Notes: generated by a model from the letters alone, not told the origin. 64,000 nt of DNA from Herpetosiphon gulosus (GCF_039545135.1 NZ_BAABRU010000007.1:288415-352414); one strand, 5' to 3'; numbered from the stretch's first letter, positions 41,902 to 51,553 are shown. Program-made: numbers and translations.

Positions 41902-43365
41902 TTATTCGTTTGCTTCAACTGGAAGGCTTAATGTAAAGCAACTACCACGGCCTAGGCCTTCCGATGCAACGAGAATGCTGCCGCCATGCGCTCGCACAAC
42001 AGCGCGAACGGTATACAAACCAAGACCTGTGCCACCAACCCGTTGAGTATGTCGCCCTCGCGTAAAGCGCTCGAAAATTCGCTCAAGATCTTGGGGATCG
42101 ATACCAAGGCCAGCATCGCAAATGCTCAACAGCACTTGGTCTTGCTCAAGCTCTAAACGAACATCAATGGCTGTATCATCAGCGCTATATTTCAAGGCAT
42201 TATCGAGCAAATTCCAAATCACTCGCTCCATCCAAATTGGGTCAACTCGTACCAACGGCGTAGCCTGAAGCTCCACGTTGATCCGTGGATTGGCTAAACC
42301 ACCATTGATCGTGGTAATTAATTGACCAACCAACTCGCCAAAATCCAATAAACATGGGCTAATTAAGGTTTCGCCAGCATTGATTCGCGCAACATCAACC
42401 AATAACGAAAGATAATCGCGCATGCGATCAGATTGGGCAATAATTGATTGCAAACGATTTAACTCGCGTTCGCTACGATTTTCAGTTTTAGCCCGCCGCA
42501 ACAGCAAATCGGCACTCCCACGAATCGTCGTCAGTGGATTTTTCAAATCGTGCACGATAGTAGCAATGGCATTATCGCGATCACTTTCTTGCAATTTCCA
42601 GCCAGTAATATCTTGAAAGACGGCAACCGCACCAATCAAATTACCGCGATTATCGTGAATTGGCGAGGTATTGGCCAAAATTGGAATTTCGCTGCCATCG
42701 GGGCGACGCAAAATCAACTCATGTTTGAGAAATGGCTCGCCAGTTCGAATCACACGGGCAATCCCCGAATCACCAGCAGGCAAGCGCGTGCCATCAGGTT
42801 TGTGCAAACCAAAATGATTGTAGCCTTCAACTGGTACAGAATGGAGTGGATGTTGCCACAATTGCTCGGCCTGACGATTGGCCAAAATCAACTGGCCATC
42901 GGGCGCTAAACCGACAACTACACCTTCGGGCAACACATCGATAATGCTTTGCAACAACGATTGATGCAGATCACCAAGATTTTCGTGCTCATGCGGCTCG
43001 ACATAGCTGGTGCGCAAACGCCCGATCCAGCCTTCCAGCAAGGCCTGAATAATCATTACTTGGGCTGGGCTGAAATTATGCGCAGGATTAAATTTGGCGG
43101 CGTAAAACGCTTCATAGACAAAAATCAAGGTAGCTTTTTCGACGTTTAATGCCTGCTCAGCGCTCATCATCAGGCCTTCGGGCTGGCCTGCGCTTGGCGT
43201 AACACAATGATATTCACCAGAAGCAGTGCGGCTCCAAATCGTTACGTCAACTTGAAAGGCCGCACTGAGTGATTGAGCCAAGGCAACCAACGATTGGGGC
43301 GCTTCGGTTGTAATACGGCGCGAAAAGTCTTCAATCATAGCCCATTCGCGACTGGTTATATTCAT
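41902..43365 (-). CDS. PAS-domain sensor histidine kinase
   Basis: 487-residue kinase with no membrane segment. N-terminal unassigned sensor (about 1-130, GAF-like in pattern), PAS domain (about 138-255: LLQSIIDVLPEGVVVGLAPDGQ, HDNRGNLIGAVAVFQDIT), H-box IVHDLKNPLTTIRG with His272, then N-box VIWNLLDNALKYS, G1 ICDAGLGIDPQD, F-box IFERFTRG and G2 GGTGLGLYTVR. Cytoplasmic sensing is implied. AAGGA upstream of the ATG. Paired with the receiver gene downstream. Confidence 0.93.
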   Translation of the reverse strand: MNITSREWAMIEDFSRRITTEAPQSLVALAQSLSAAFQVDVTIWSRTASGEYHCVTPSAGQPEGLMMSAEQALNVEKATLIFVYEAFYAAKFNPAHNFSPAQVMIIQALLEGWIGRLRTSYVEPHEHENLGDLHQSLLQSIIDVLPEGVVVGLAPDGQLILANRQAEQLWQHPLHSVPVEGYNHFGLHKPDGTRLPAGDSGIARVIRTGEPFLKHELILRRPDGSEIPILANTSPIHDNRGNLIGAVAVFQDITGWKLQESDRDNAIATIVHDLKNPLTTIRGSADLLLRRAKTENRSERELNRLQSIIAQSDRMRDYLSLLVDVARINAGETLISPCLLDFGELVGQLITTINGGLANPRINVELQATPLVRVDPIWMERVIWNLLDNALKYSADDTAIDVRLELEQDQVLLSICDAGLGIDPQDLERIFERFTRGRHTQRVGGTGLGLYTVRAVVRAHGGSILVASEGLGRGSCFTLSLPVEANE

Positions 43366-43410
43366 TCAGGATTCCTTCCACATATCGTTTGGTTGCAAGG
43401 CAGATTAAGC

Positions 43411-44316
43411 TTATTCTGAGTTTGGTTTGATCGTGCGTCCGATAATTGCTTCGTAGCGTTGGGCTAGGGCGGTATAATCCGAGCGTGGGTCAAGCGCTTT
43501 TTGGGCGATCCACATTTGTTGGGCGAGGCCGCCAGCCCACAATGGCACACCACTGGCACGGGCAGTATCTAACACAGCGTTTAAATCTTTGGCCAACAAT
43601 TCAGCGGCAAAGCCTTTGTTGTAATCGCCGCTGAACACGGTTTCGGGCAGCCAACGTTCCAATAAATAGTTTGAGGCGGTGGCATTTAACAATACATGGC
43701 GAATCGTTTCAGCTTCAACGCCATTGGCCACACCAAAGGCCAACGCTTCGATATTGGCCATGGCAATAATGCTGATCGCCAGATTATTGCAAAGCTTGAC
43801 GACTGAGCCAGAACCACTAGCGCCGATATAGCTGACTGCGCCACCCAGTACCTCCAAAACTGCTTGGCAGCGCTCGAATGTGCTTGGTTCGCCACCCACC
43901 ATAATCGCCAACTCGCCAGTTTTAGCACGGGCTGGGCCACCACTGACTGGCGCATCGAGCATGGCAATTTGACGCTCGGCGAGTTGGGCGGCAATCGCCC
44001 GGCTGGCGGTAGGAGCAATCGTGCTCATATCAATACAGATACTGCCCGCCGCCATACCATATGCAGCACCATTCGTGCCAAGCAATGCCGCCTCAACTTG
44101 AGGTGCATCAGGCACCATCGTAATCACAATATCGCTATTTTCGCCCAATGCTTGGTAGTTTTCGGCAATGCTTGCCCCTTGCAATGCCAACTGTTCAGCA
44201 GCTTCGCGCCGTTGATGTACGCCAACCGTCAATTGATAGCCTGCTTGAAGCAAATTCGCCGCCATCGGCGCTCCCATCGCGCCCAAGCCAATCAGGCCAA
44301 TTCGTGGTTTTTGCAT
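43411..44316 (-). CDS. NAD(P)-dependent beta-hydroxyacid dehydrogenase (HIBADH / tartronate semialdehyde reductase family)
   Basis: 301-residue oxidoreductase: cofactor motif IGLIGLGAMGAPMAANLLQAGY (in parts GLGAMGAPMA), substrate loop DAPVSGGPARAKTGELAIMVGG, and the catalytic Lys in SGSVVKLCNNLA. It oxidises or reduces a 3-hydroxy acid such as 3-hydroxyisobutyrate, tartronate semialdehyde or succinic semialdehyde; which one is not clear. GAGGA before the ATG. It follows the AhpD-like gene by 25 bp in the same direction. Confidence 0.92.
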   Translation of the reverse strand: MQKPRIGLIGLGAMGAPMAANLLQAGYQLTVGVHQRREAAEQLALQGASIAENYQALGENSDIVITMVPDAPQVEAALLGTNGAAYGMAAGSICIDMSTIAPTASRAIAAQLAERQIAMLDAPVSGGPARAKTGELAIMVGGEPSTFERCQAVLEVLGGAVSYIGASGSGSVVKLCNNLAISIIAMANIEALAFGVANGVEAETIRHVLLNATASNYLLERWLPETVFSGDYNKGFAAELLAKDLNAVLDTARASGVPLWAGGLAQQMWIAQKALDPRSDYTALAQRYEAIIGRTIKPNSE

Positions 44317-44341
44317 GATGATTCCTCAATACCCAAGCCAA

Positions 44342-44884
44342 TTATGCTTCCGGCCAGCCTGGCTCAGTAATCGCCATATCCAAGGCATCGTTGAAACGAT
44401 TAAACATCGAAAAAAGGCTAGTTGTGGCGGTTAATTCAACAATTTCGCCTTCATCGAAATGCTCACGCAAGCTCGCCCATAGTTCGTCGCTGATACCTTT
44501 GGCATTTAAGGTTACTTGCTCAGCATAACGCAAAGCCACTCGTTCACGCTCAGTCCAACGTGCATCATCGGGCGCTTGCAAGGCATCAATATTTTCTTGC
44601 GAAAGCCCAAGGTTGCGCAAAATCGTTGAGTGCGAGGTCAAGCAGTAGGAGCATTCGTTTAATTGTGATGTGCGTACCACGACCATCTCTTTTAAGCGTA
44701 AATCCAGTGTACCAGTGCTTAGTACAGCGCTCATCAAATTGCTGGCGGCGATCATCATTTCAGGGCGGCGGGCAAACGTGCGAAACATATTTGGCACATT
44801 GCCGCGCTTGGCAAAAAAGCCCTCGAAGACTTTCAGCGATTCAGGATCAACTTCGTTGGGCGCAAGCGGTTTTAATCGGGGCAT
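44342..44884 (-). CDS. Peroxidase-related / AhpD-like protein (carboxymuconolactone decarboxylase superfamily)
   Basis: 180-residue helical protein with the AhpD active-site pattern E-C-x-x-C-x-x-x-H: NECSYCLTSHSTIL. The two Cys form a redox disulfide in the family, with Glu and His as relay. VFEGFFAKRGNVPNMFRTFARRPEM at the N-terminus is typical of the uncharacterised peroxidase-related group. GGAGG nine bases before the ATG. Probably an antioxidant enzyme co-transcribed with the dehydrogenase downstream. Confidence 0.88.
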   Translation of the reverse strand: MPRLKPLAPNEVDPESLKVFEGFFAKRGNVPNMFRTFARRPEMMIAASNLMSAVLSTGTLDLRLKEMVVVRTSQLNECSYCLTSHSTILRNLGLSQENIDALQAPDDARWTERERVALRYAEQVTLNAKGISDELWASLREHFDEGEIVELTATTSLFSMFNRFNDALDMAITEPGWPEA

Positions 44885-44936
44885 TACAAGGAACCTCCAC
44901 TAGTTTGAGTTGGTACAATTCAGCAAATTATAAACA

Positions 44937-44974
44937 AACCCGCCCGATTGCAAGCACAATCATACAGGCGGGTT
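44937..44974 (-). terminator. Terminator of the membrane-anchored peptidase gene
   Basis: AACCCGCC and GGCGGGTT form the outer stem, and GATTG...CAATC an inner stem. On the minus strand TGTTTATAATTT follows. Lies 29 bp past the stop at 45003. Confidence 0.65.
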
Positions 44975-45002
44975 GCTGCGATGGAATCAGCCCAATCCAG
45001 CT

Positions 45003-46316
45003 TTAGTAGCGTGGTTGGCGACTGCTGCGAATAATCCAAATCGTGCCAAAGACGATCAAGAGCAAGCCCCCAATCCCTGCTAGCCAAATCCACAAAGGCA
45101 CTGATGGGGTTGGCGCTGGGTTATTGGGCAAGCTTGGGTTACTAGGAGCCGATGAGCGTGGTTGTTCGCTAAATCGATCAGCTGGAGCAGTATCGTCGGG
45201 CAAGATTTGAGCTGGGCCAGAGCCTTGGGCTTCGGGCAAGGTGCTGCGCCATTCGCTATCCAAGGTATCAAGGCTGCGATTCAAGACTGTTTGCACGGCC
45301 ACATCATCGGTCACGCCACTTTTGAATTGAGCGACAAGCTTGGTAATCGACTCGATGCCATAAGTAGCCTCGATATAGCGCACCACACTTTCACTTTGGG
45401 CATACGAAAGCAGAGCTTTTTCAGGGTCGGAAGGAAAATTCGAAGCCAAAGCGCGTAACGGAATCAGCTCACCATTTTTGGCAGCCTGCTCAACCATTTG
45501 GCTAAACCCAGCGTCGGGTGAATCTTGGTTGGCAACCGCCAAACCTTCATCGAACCAGACTGGCATACCACCATAATTATTGTTGGTTGCTTGATGCAGC
45601 ACCAAATGGCTCAATTCATGCGGCACTAAACGCCCTAATTCAGCATCATCGCCAGCATCAATCGATCCAATAATCAAGCCAAGGTCAGGTCGGGCTTGAC
45701 CGCCAATCCAATCGGCTGAGTTGGGGGGCAACGCGCCGCGCATATCGCGGGTATTGCTGTAGATCGAGATCGTCATGGGATCTTCGACCGAGCCACCGAT
45801 TCGCTGCTCAAGCCGATCAAGCCCACCAAGCGCACTATCGAGCAGCGCTTGGCCCCAAGCTTCATCGCCATCATACCAGCGCACGGTAATGCCACGCGAG
45901 CTTTTTTCTTGCCAATTGAAACGAGTATCTTGATATTGCACCGATTGCTCGGGCGTTTCAGTAATCGTGCCATCTTCAGCAACAAGCTGCCATTTATAGC
46001 GCACAGTCACGCCAACTGGCAAAAACTCGATGCTGGTATCGCGGGTAAAACTGGCTTCAATTGAGGTACCAGGTTGCCATTTAGCCTCAGCCTCGGTATA
46101 AGCTGGCACATCGCCGGGCTGTACACCCAAGGCATATAAAAATGTCACTTCGCGAATTGGCGAACTTGATTCAGCTTCCAGCTCAAAAATCACGTTTTCG
46201 CCAAAGCTGCTAGTTGCGTCGTTACGCGAGATTTTGGCTGGCTCAGCCGCCTGAGCCGTAGCCTGAAAACCCAGAACAAGCAAACATCCTAGCATCCACA
46301 ACACTACTCGTCGCAT
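45003..46316 (-). CDS. Membrane-anchored zinc peptidase, peptidase MA-like
   Basis: 437-residue exported protein: signal peptide (1-28, ends AQAA), an N-terminal beta-rich domain (about 30-140), and a peptidase domain (about 150-345) with zinc motif HELSHLVLH (H-E-x-x-H) and a downstream Glu in WFDEGLAVANQD, the gluzincin arrangement. A Pro/Ser-rich stalk (about 365-405) and one C-terminal membrane helix (about 405-428, VPLWIWLAGIGGLLLIVFG) anchor it outside the cell, with a basic tail. GAGG six bases before the ATG at 46316. Ten bases after prfB on the same strand, so possibly co-transcribed. Confidence 0.85.
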   Translation of the reverse strand: MRRVVLWMLGCLLVLGFQATAQAAEPAKISRNDATSSFGENVIFELEAESSSPIREVTFLYALGVQPGDVPAYTEAEAKWQPGTSIEASFTRDTSIEFLPVGVTVRYKWQLVAEDGTITETPEQSVQYQDTRFNWQEKSSRGITVRWYDGDEAWGQALLDSALGGLDRLEQRIGGSVEDPMTISIYSNTRDMRGALPPNSADWIGGQARPDLGLIIGSIDAGDDAELGRLVPHELSHLVLHQATNNNYGGMPVWFDEGLAVANQDSPDAGFSQMVEQAAKNGELIPLRALASNFPSDPEKALLSYAQSESVVRYIEATYGIESITKLVAQFKSGVTDDVAVQTVLNRSLDTLDSEWRSTLPEAQGSGPAQILPDDTAPADRFSEQPRSSAPSNPSLPNNPAPTPSVPLWIWLAGIGGLLLIVFGTIWIIRSSRQPRY

Positions 46317-46326
46317 ACAAACCTCA

Positions 46327-47440
46327 CTACTCTGTGCCTTCGGTTCTCCAGCGCAAGAAGGCATCGATAAATAAATCAATCTCGCCATCGAGCACTGCTT
46401 GGGTATTCGATGTTTCGACGTTAGTACGATGATCTTTAACCCGCCGATCATCAAGCACATACGAACGAATTTGATTGCCCCAAGCGGCATCGCGATGTTC
46501 GCCCTTGAGTTTGGTGCGTTCAGCAGCTTGGCGGGCTAGTTCACGCTCCAACAACCGCGCCCGCAAGACATTCATCGCGGTTTCTTTATTTTGCAATTGC
46601 GAACGTTCATTTTGACAGGTTACAATAATTTCATCGGGCGTACCACCACGATAAACCAAGCGCACCGCTGAGTCAGTCGTATTGACCCCCTGACCACCAT
46701 GGCCACCAGCCCGATAAACGTCAACCCGCAGATCTTCGGGATTAATTTTGACTTCGGCAGCATCATCGACTTCGGGCAACACTTCAACCCGCGCAAACGA
46801 GGTATGGCGGCGATGGTTGGCATCAAAGGGCGAAAGCCGCACTAAGCGATGAATCCCAGCTTCGGCCTTAGCATAACCATAAGCATAGGGGCCGCGCAAT
46901 TCTAAGGTAGCACTTTTGATGCCTGCCTCTTCGCCGTCCATCATATCAACGATGGTGGTACGGAAACCTTGGCTTTCGCCCCAACGACTATACATGCGCA
47001 ACAACATCTGCGCCCAATCCTGCGATTCAACCCCACCAGCGCCCGATTGAATTGAGATAAAAGCATTGGTGCTATCGTATTTTTCGCCCAGCAAAATGCT
47101 CAATTCAAGCTGATCGACCGATTTGGTCAAGCCATTGACCTCACGCTCAATTTGGCTGAGCGAATCAGCATCATCAGCCGAAAGTTGCAAGAGATCGCGC
47201 AGGGTTGCCAAATCGACTGCTAAACTATCCCACATTTTCAATTCTTCTTGCATACGAGCAAGCCGTTGTAAAATGCTCTGGGCCTGTTGCGGGTTATCCC
47301 ACAAGCTTGGTTCGGCAGCTTGATGCTCTAAATCATGCAATTCAGCTTGTTTGGCAGCCCAGTCAAAGCCGCCCCCTTAGCGCATCGAATCGCGCTTGCA
47401 ACGAGTTTAGGGCCGCCCGAAGATCAATAAACTCTGTCAT
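46327..47440 (-). CDS. prfB: Peptide chain release factor 2, made by programmed +1 frameshift
   Basis: Recognises UGA/UAA stops and triggers peptide release. The gene is split: a 25-codon leader frame (ATG at 47440, MTEFIDLRAALNSLQAR...) ends CTT TGA at 47363-47368, and the main frame continues +1 from GAC at 47364 with DWAAKQAELHDLEHQ. Skipping the T at 47365 gives a 370-residue protein. The main part holds the anticodon-like SPF (LSPFDANHRRHTSFA) and catalytic GGQ (AGGHGGQGVNTTDSAV). The leader AGGGGG is three bases from the slip site, as in E. coli, so expression is autoregulated by RF2 level. An unaware gene finder would miss the first 33 residues. Confidence 0.95.
47362..47377 (-). promoter_or_regulatory. 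prfB +1 frameshift signal
   Basis: On the minus strand AGGGGG-CGG-CTTTGAC: internal Shine-Dalgarno, three-base spacer, then CTT and the in-frame TGA followed by C. These are the elements known to drive +1 slippage in prfB; C after TGA weakens termination. Confidence 0.93.
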
Positions 47441-47587
47441 GAACGGTAGTTCCTCTAGGTAGTTAAACACAAGATCGAGTGGGTTTAGCACTCGATCTCA
47501 TGATACTCGAAAGCGTTAATTTTGCGAAGGGTTTCGTTACTCAACCCAAGGGTGTACTCCAGCAATCTTTGGCGCTATTGATTGTTC

Positions 47588-47653
47588 GCCACCCTTCCGT
47601 CCCTCCGCCGGAGGGAAACGCAGGAGGTTTTCATCCCCCTGCACCCCCTAAAT
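47588..47653. repeat. Family-2 intergenic repeat, full copy
   Basis: Opens CCACCCTTCCGTCCCTCCG, has the small hairpin TCCGCCGGA-like centre, and ends GGAGGTTTTCATCCCCCTGC followed by ACCCCCTAAA. The same 5' and 3' phrases bracket a different hairpin at 60491-60557, and the 5' half occurs at 8662. It lies between prfB and the beta-helix gene; nothing else is seen in 47441-47703. Confidence 0.75.
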
Positions 47654-47703
47654 TGCGATTGTTAGCTTATAACCAACCTTCGTTTTAACAAAATCTTTAT
47701 GTT

Positions 47704-50301
47704 TTAGTTGGTAACCCACGGCGCATAGACATGATGGGTTGACGGCACTGGTGTCGTAACCGTGGTTGTAGCCGTTGGCGTGTTGCTTGGCGTAACACTT
47801 GGCTCAAGCGTTGCCGTCGGTGTTTCGGTTACCGTCGCGGTTGGTGTATTGGTCGGTGTGTTCGTCGGCGTTTCGGTTGCTGTTGCTGTAATCGTCGCAG
47901 TGATCGTGGCAATTTCGGTTGCCGTCACGGTCGCGGTTTCAGTCGCGGTCGCGGTGATCGTGGCGATTTCGGTTGGCGTAGCAGTTGCAACGTCCGTTGC
48001 AGTGGCAGTAATCGTTGCAATCTCGGTTGGGGTATTGGTTGGTACTTCGGTAAACGTCGCCGTGGCAGTATTAGTTGGTGTGTTGATCGGCGTATTGGTT
48101 GGGGTATTCGTAGCAGTTGCCGTCGCCGTGGCGGTTGGTACGGTTGGCACAGGGGTATTGGTGTTGGTTGGAATTGGCGTAGCCGTGGCATTGCTATCAA
48201 TAATATTAATCACAATTTGATAGGGTGTGCCTTGCGTGCCAGTTCCACCCGAACCAGTGAAGGTTGCAGCTTTGATCACATGGGTTCCATGGGCCAAGGC
48301 TGGGGTCATCGGCAAGAAATCTGTGCCATTGGTTTGATCGCCGGCGATTGAATATGGCCGACCACTTTCAGTGCGATAGACCACGCTATCAACCCAAAAT
48401 CGCACGCTGCCAATCCCGCTCGACGGCGCGGTTGGAGCCACAATGCTAATATTACGGGTGCCAAGCGTCGCATAATTAATCGTCACGCCATTGGGAATTG
48501 GATCGTACATAACTTGATCGGTATCAGCGTTGTACATGATCAGGCGTGGAACATACGAGCCAGTTGGGGTTGGCGTATTGGTTGGCACGTTTGTAGCAGT
48601 AGCAGTTGGTTGAATATTGGTTGGCGTTGGCGTAATCACCGCGCCAGGCGCAGTGAAAATATTGCCAGTAGCTACGGTGTTGGGGCCAATCACCACTAAA
48701 TTATTGCTTGGGTGGTTATAAATCGTGTTATTGGTGATCGTATTGAAATCGGTCAGATAATCAACCGGAGTGGTTGGCGGCACAGCTAAGTTGACCTCAC
48801 GAATCCCAAAGAGTTGGTTACTGCCTGCTGTGTTTTCAACAATATTATCTTGGATGATATAGCGTTGGGCTGGGCCACGCTTGGAAAGCAAGTTGATGCC
48901 AGCATAATCTTGATTGCCAGTGTTATTATTGCGAATCAGATTGCGGCGAATAATGTTATTGGCTAAGTTGCCACCACCATTAACTTCAATCCCAGCGCGG
49001 AAATTGCCTTCCATAATGCTATCTTCAATGATGTTATCAGTATCGCGCGAGGAATTATCGGTATCGCCACCGCCTAAATCGCCAACGCCTGAACCAGCGT
49101 TATTACGAAAAACGCTCTGGCGAATATTCACCCGTTGGTTGGCCCAGCAATAATACAACCCATCGCCAGCAGTGCCACGCGCCGCATAACCCAAATTGCC
49201 GATCCCTTGAATTTTGAAAAATTCAATATCGCGTGAGGCTGTACCAGGGTGGAAGCCATGGCCACGATTAGCAGTTGCCAGACTATTGCTGACCGTACTT
49301 TGATCACACGATTGCAAGCTTACGCCATCACTATGCCAATAGCGCACGGTGATGTTATCGATCGTCACAAAGCGGCAATAGACAAAGTTAATCGCCCCAA
49401 TATAAAACTCATAGAAGGCAGGCTTTTGGTTGGTATTCCAGCCTTCAATGGTTAAATCGCGTACACCCATATTTTGCAAGCGATTGTTGAAATTGGTTCC
49501 AAGCGCGAAAATCGCCGAATAAGCGTGCGATACGACAGAGTTATTGGGCACTGAAAGCGTCAAAGGCTTTTTGAGGGTCAGCGTGTTGTTGCTGGTATTG
49601 ATCGAATCGACCATATTTTGCTCAACACCCCAATTGCCAATGCCTGTACCTTCAGTTCCTTTAATAATAATGCCTTCACCTGGCTTGAACACATTAGTAT
49701 CGGCCACGCTGATCACATTGGTTCCTTGGCTTGCAGCAGCGGTCAATTTGGTGTACAAGCCATACGAAACTTGCGAAACATTGGCAGTCAGCGGGTAATT
49801 GACCGCGCGATCAAGCGTAATCGTTTGATTAGCACTGTTGATGCTCATAATTTCATATGAGCCAGGCAAGAAGCGTAATTCAGTCGAACGCCAGACATAG
49901 ACGATCATGCCAACGCTAAATGGTGTAGTGCTAGCAACTTTAATTGTCGAAAGATTACTGCCCGTTTGGGTGACAAAAACCCGTTGCTCGTTGCGGCCAG
50001 CCTTTAAAATCGTCTCGGCTCCAACCCCTTGCAGGGTCACTCCGGTTTTAAGATCGAGGTAGGTTTCGAGGGTAAATGTGCCAGCGGGCAAACGCACCGT
50101 GCCGCCCCCCTGAGCAGCCGCAGCATCAATCGCCGCCTGAATGCCAAAATCGGGCGCTAATGGATTTAAGTACGGTGTTGCATCAATCGTATTGGCAAAC
50201 GCCGATTGTAACAGCCAACTAAATGAACCAAGACTAAACGTTAAAATGATAAGAGCACTAACTACTGACCTGAATCGTTGTTGCACAAAGCTTGGCTGCA
50301 T
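47704..50301 (-). CDS. Large secreted parallel beta-helix protein with Thr/Pro-rich repeats
   Basis: 865-residue exported protein. Signal peptide about 1-37 (ends SAFA). A pectate-lyase-3-like opening domain (FGIQAAIDAAAAQGGGTVRLPAGTFTLE) is followed by a right-handed beta-helix with many N-rich rungs (about 240-530: NNIIRRNLIRNNNTGN, ITNNTIYNH). A Thr/Pro linker (552-580), an Ig-like domain (about 580-700), and a 150-residue low-complexity tail of TATAT/TNTPTNTP units (702-852) follow; it ends HHVYAPWVTN. Likely a polysaccharide lyase or hydrolase or an adhesive surface protein; active residues cannot be assigned. GGAGG before the ATG. The repeat tract is subject to slippage. Confidence 0.8.
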   Translation of the reverse strand: MQPSFVQQRFRSVVSALIILTFSLGSFSWLLQSAFANTIDATPYLNPLAPDFGIQAAIDAAAAQGGGTVRLPAGTFTLETYLDLKTGVTLQGVGAETILKAGRNEQRVFVTQTGSNLSTIKVASTTPFSVGMIVYVWRSTELRFLPGSYEIMSINSANQTITLDRAVNYPLTANVSQVSYGLYTKLTAAASQGTNVISVADTNVFKPGEGIIIKGTEGTGIGNWGVEQNMVDSINTSNNTLTLKKPLTLSVPNNSVVSHAYSAIFALGTNFNNRLQNMGVRDLTIEGWNTNQKPAFYEFYIGAINFVYCRFVTIDNITVRYWHSDGVSLQSCDQSTVSNSLATANRGHGFHPGTASRDIEFFKIQGIGNLGYAARGTAGDGLYYCWANQRVNIRQSVFRNNAGSGVGDLGGGDTDNSSRDTDNIIEDSIMEGNFRAGIEVNGGGNLANNIIRRNLIRNNNTGNQDYAGINLLSKRGPAQRYIIQDNIVENTAGSNQLFGIREVNLAVPPTTPVDYLTDFNTITNNTIYNHPSNNLVVIGPNTVATGNIFTAPGAVITPTPTNIQPTATATNVPTNTPTPTGSYVPRLIMYNADTDQVMYDPIPNGVTINYATLGTRNISIVAPTAPSSGIGSVRFWVDSVVYRTESGRPYSIAGDQTNGTDFLPMTPALAHGTHVIKAATFTGSGGTGTQGTPYQIVINIIDSNATATPIPTNTNTPVPTVPTATATATATNTPTNTPINTPTNTATATFTEVPTNTPTEIATITATATDVATATPTEIATITATATETATVTATEIATITATITATATETPTNTPTNTPTATVTETPTATLEPSVTPSNTPTATTTVTTPVPSTHHVYAPWVTN

Positions 50302-51195
50302 AGTCCCTCCGCGCGTGAACCTTGGTGCTGAACAATAAAAAAGGAGCCTTTCAATAGCCCCCATGCACCTAGGTCTCTGAGCCTTTAATCAAACTTGGAA
50401 GTATTCAAAATGAGTTTGATCTTCTGACTCTTATTGTACTATGGCATACCATAGCGCATACTGGCCTTTTTTCCTACAGGACTTTAGGCCTACTTGACAC
50501 ACTATCCCACCTTTAACGCCCTTTACGCTACCCCTTACGAGTGATCAACACTAGCCCGAGGTAGCTATATAGCTTGATTAACCGCAAAAACACCTAAAGC
50601 AACACTGCCTTAGGCGTTTAGCATTTAATGGTTCGCATCTTGGGAAACCTAATTCAAATAGGGCCAACTGCTGCTAGCGCTCATTGCTAAGCAGCCAAAT
50701 GTTCCACCTATATTGAGCAACTCAGTCAACGTCTGGATGAATGTGTGCGTTTGAAGCCTCGCTTACGCTCACCGTTGGTCGCCTGCTTGGGCAGTAGTAT
50801 AGAGCAATTCGACTGCTTGTCGAGTGCCACACTTAAGCTTATGTCCCTTTTACCAGTGATTAATAAACGATTATTATGCCTTTGTTAAGGCCTAAATTGC
50901 TTGTTCCATACTTCCATGCTCATGTCGCTTTTTCTATAGTACCTGCTAGTACCCAGCTAACTAGCTTGTACAACCTGCACAAAAACCCAGCAAGTAGCAC
51001 TGGTAGAATTGCCCGATAGCCACAAACCAGCGCTATGGTATTGTATATGCGAAGCCTCTGCTACACTCCTTGTACCAATACCTCACCTCGCCTGCCCATG
51101 CTCTCAACGTTGCGAGCGTAGGCAGCAGCGATGCTCATGTTCGGCAATGACTGCCCCCAAACGTCGATCCTCTACATCAACGAAAGGACGGGGTC
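50302..51195. other. Long intergenic region, no gene supported
   Basis: About 890 bp between two divergent units. A small perfect dyad CTATGG-CATA-CCATAG is at 50439-50454. On the minus strand a TACAAT box lies just after it, possibly the promoter and operator of the beta-helix gene. The rest has scattered short dyads and a GCCTTTTTTCC run at 50464, but no ribosome site with a credible frame, no tRNA, and no match to the repeat families. The promoter of the nitrate cluster must lie near its right end. Confidence 0.4.
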
Positions 51196-51546
51196 ATGGG
51201 CATGTTTATGGGTGAGGGCACTCCAGTGCTCCTGCATACAATCGTCGAATTCGAAGGCAAGGGTTTTTTCAACCCGCAAATGCTCGATCTGCGCTATGTT
51301 GTGCCAGCAGATCGTACCACGGGCATGCTCTACTTTCGAGCTGGTAGCACCGTGAGCAGCCTCGTCAATGTTTCCATTTTGCGTAATGGTCAAGTTCTAC
51401 GCTACTTTCCAGTAGCCGCCGATTCAGCAATTCATGTGTCACTTGCCATCGTTGAGGAACACCCCGCTGGAACCGTGCTCGACGTGTGCGTCGCCGGTGA
51501 AGGTAGTGGACTGTTAATCCTCGACATTGGCTACCTAGAAGTGTAG
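51196..51546 (+). CDS. Hypothetical protein leading the nitrate-assimilation operon
   Basis: 116 residues, no signal peptide or membrane helix. Predicted mostly beta, with alternating strands (TPVLLHTIVEF, ILRNGQVLRYFPVA, TVLDVCVAGEGSGLLILDIGYLEV). AAAGGA lies eight bases before the ATG, and the gene is seven bp ahead of the AraC regulator with the same orientation. The constant position next to nitrogen genes would suggest a small sensory or cofactor role, but nothing in the sequence tells which. Possible later start at 51202. Confidence 0.65.
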   Translation: MGMFMGEGTPVLLHTIVEFEGKGFFNPQMLDLRYVVPADRTTGMLYFRAGSTVSSLVNVSILRNGQVLRYFPVAADSAIHVSLAIVEEHPAGTVLDVCVAGEGSGLLILDIGYLEV

Positions 51547-51553
51547 GCCGACC

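Noticed and set aside
47762..48220. Long Val-rich frame on the plus strand over the beta-helix gene
   Set aside because: It is the antisense image of the Thr/Pro repeat tail (ACA/ACC/GCA codons read back as TGT/GGT/GTT-type) and has no ribosome site.
51009..51195. Short plus-strand frames in the gap before the nitrate cluster
   Set aside because: No ribosome site, Cys/Ser-rich random look, and they overlap the leader of the gene at 51196.
50302..51195. A riboswitch or small RNA in the long gap
   Set aside because: Only short isolated dyads; no conserved riboswitch core was recognised by eye.
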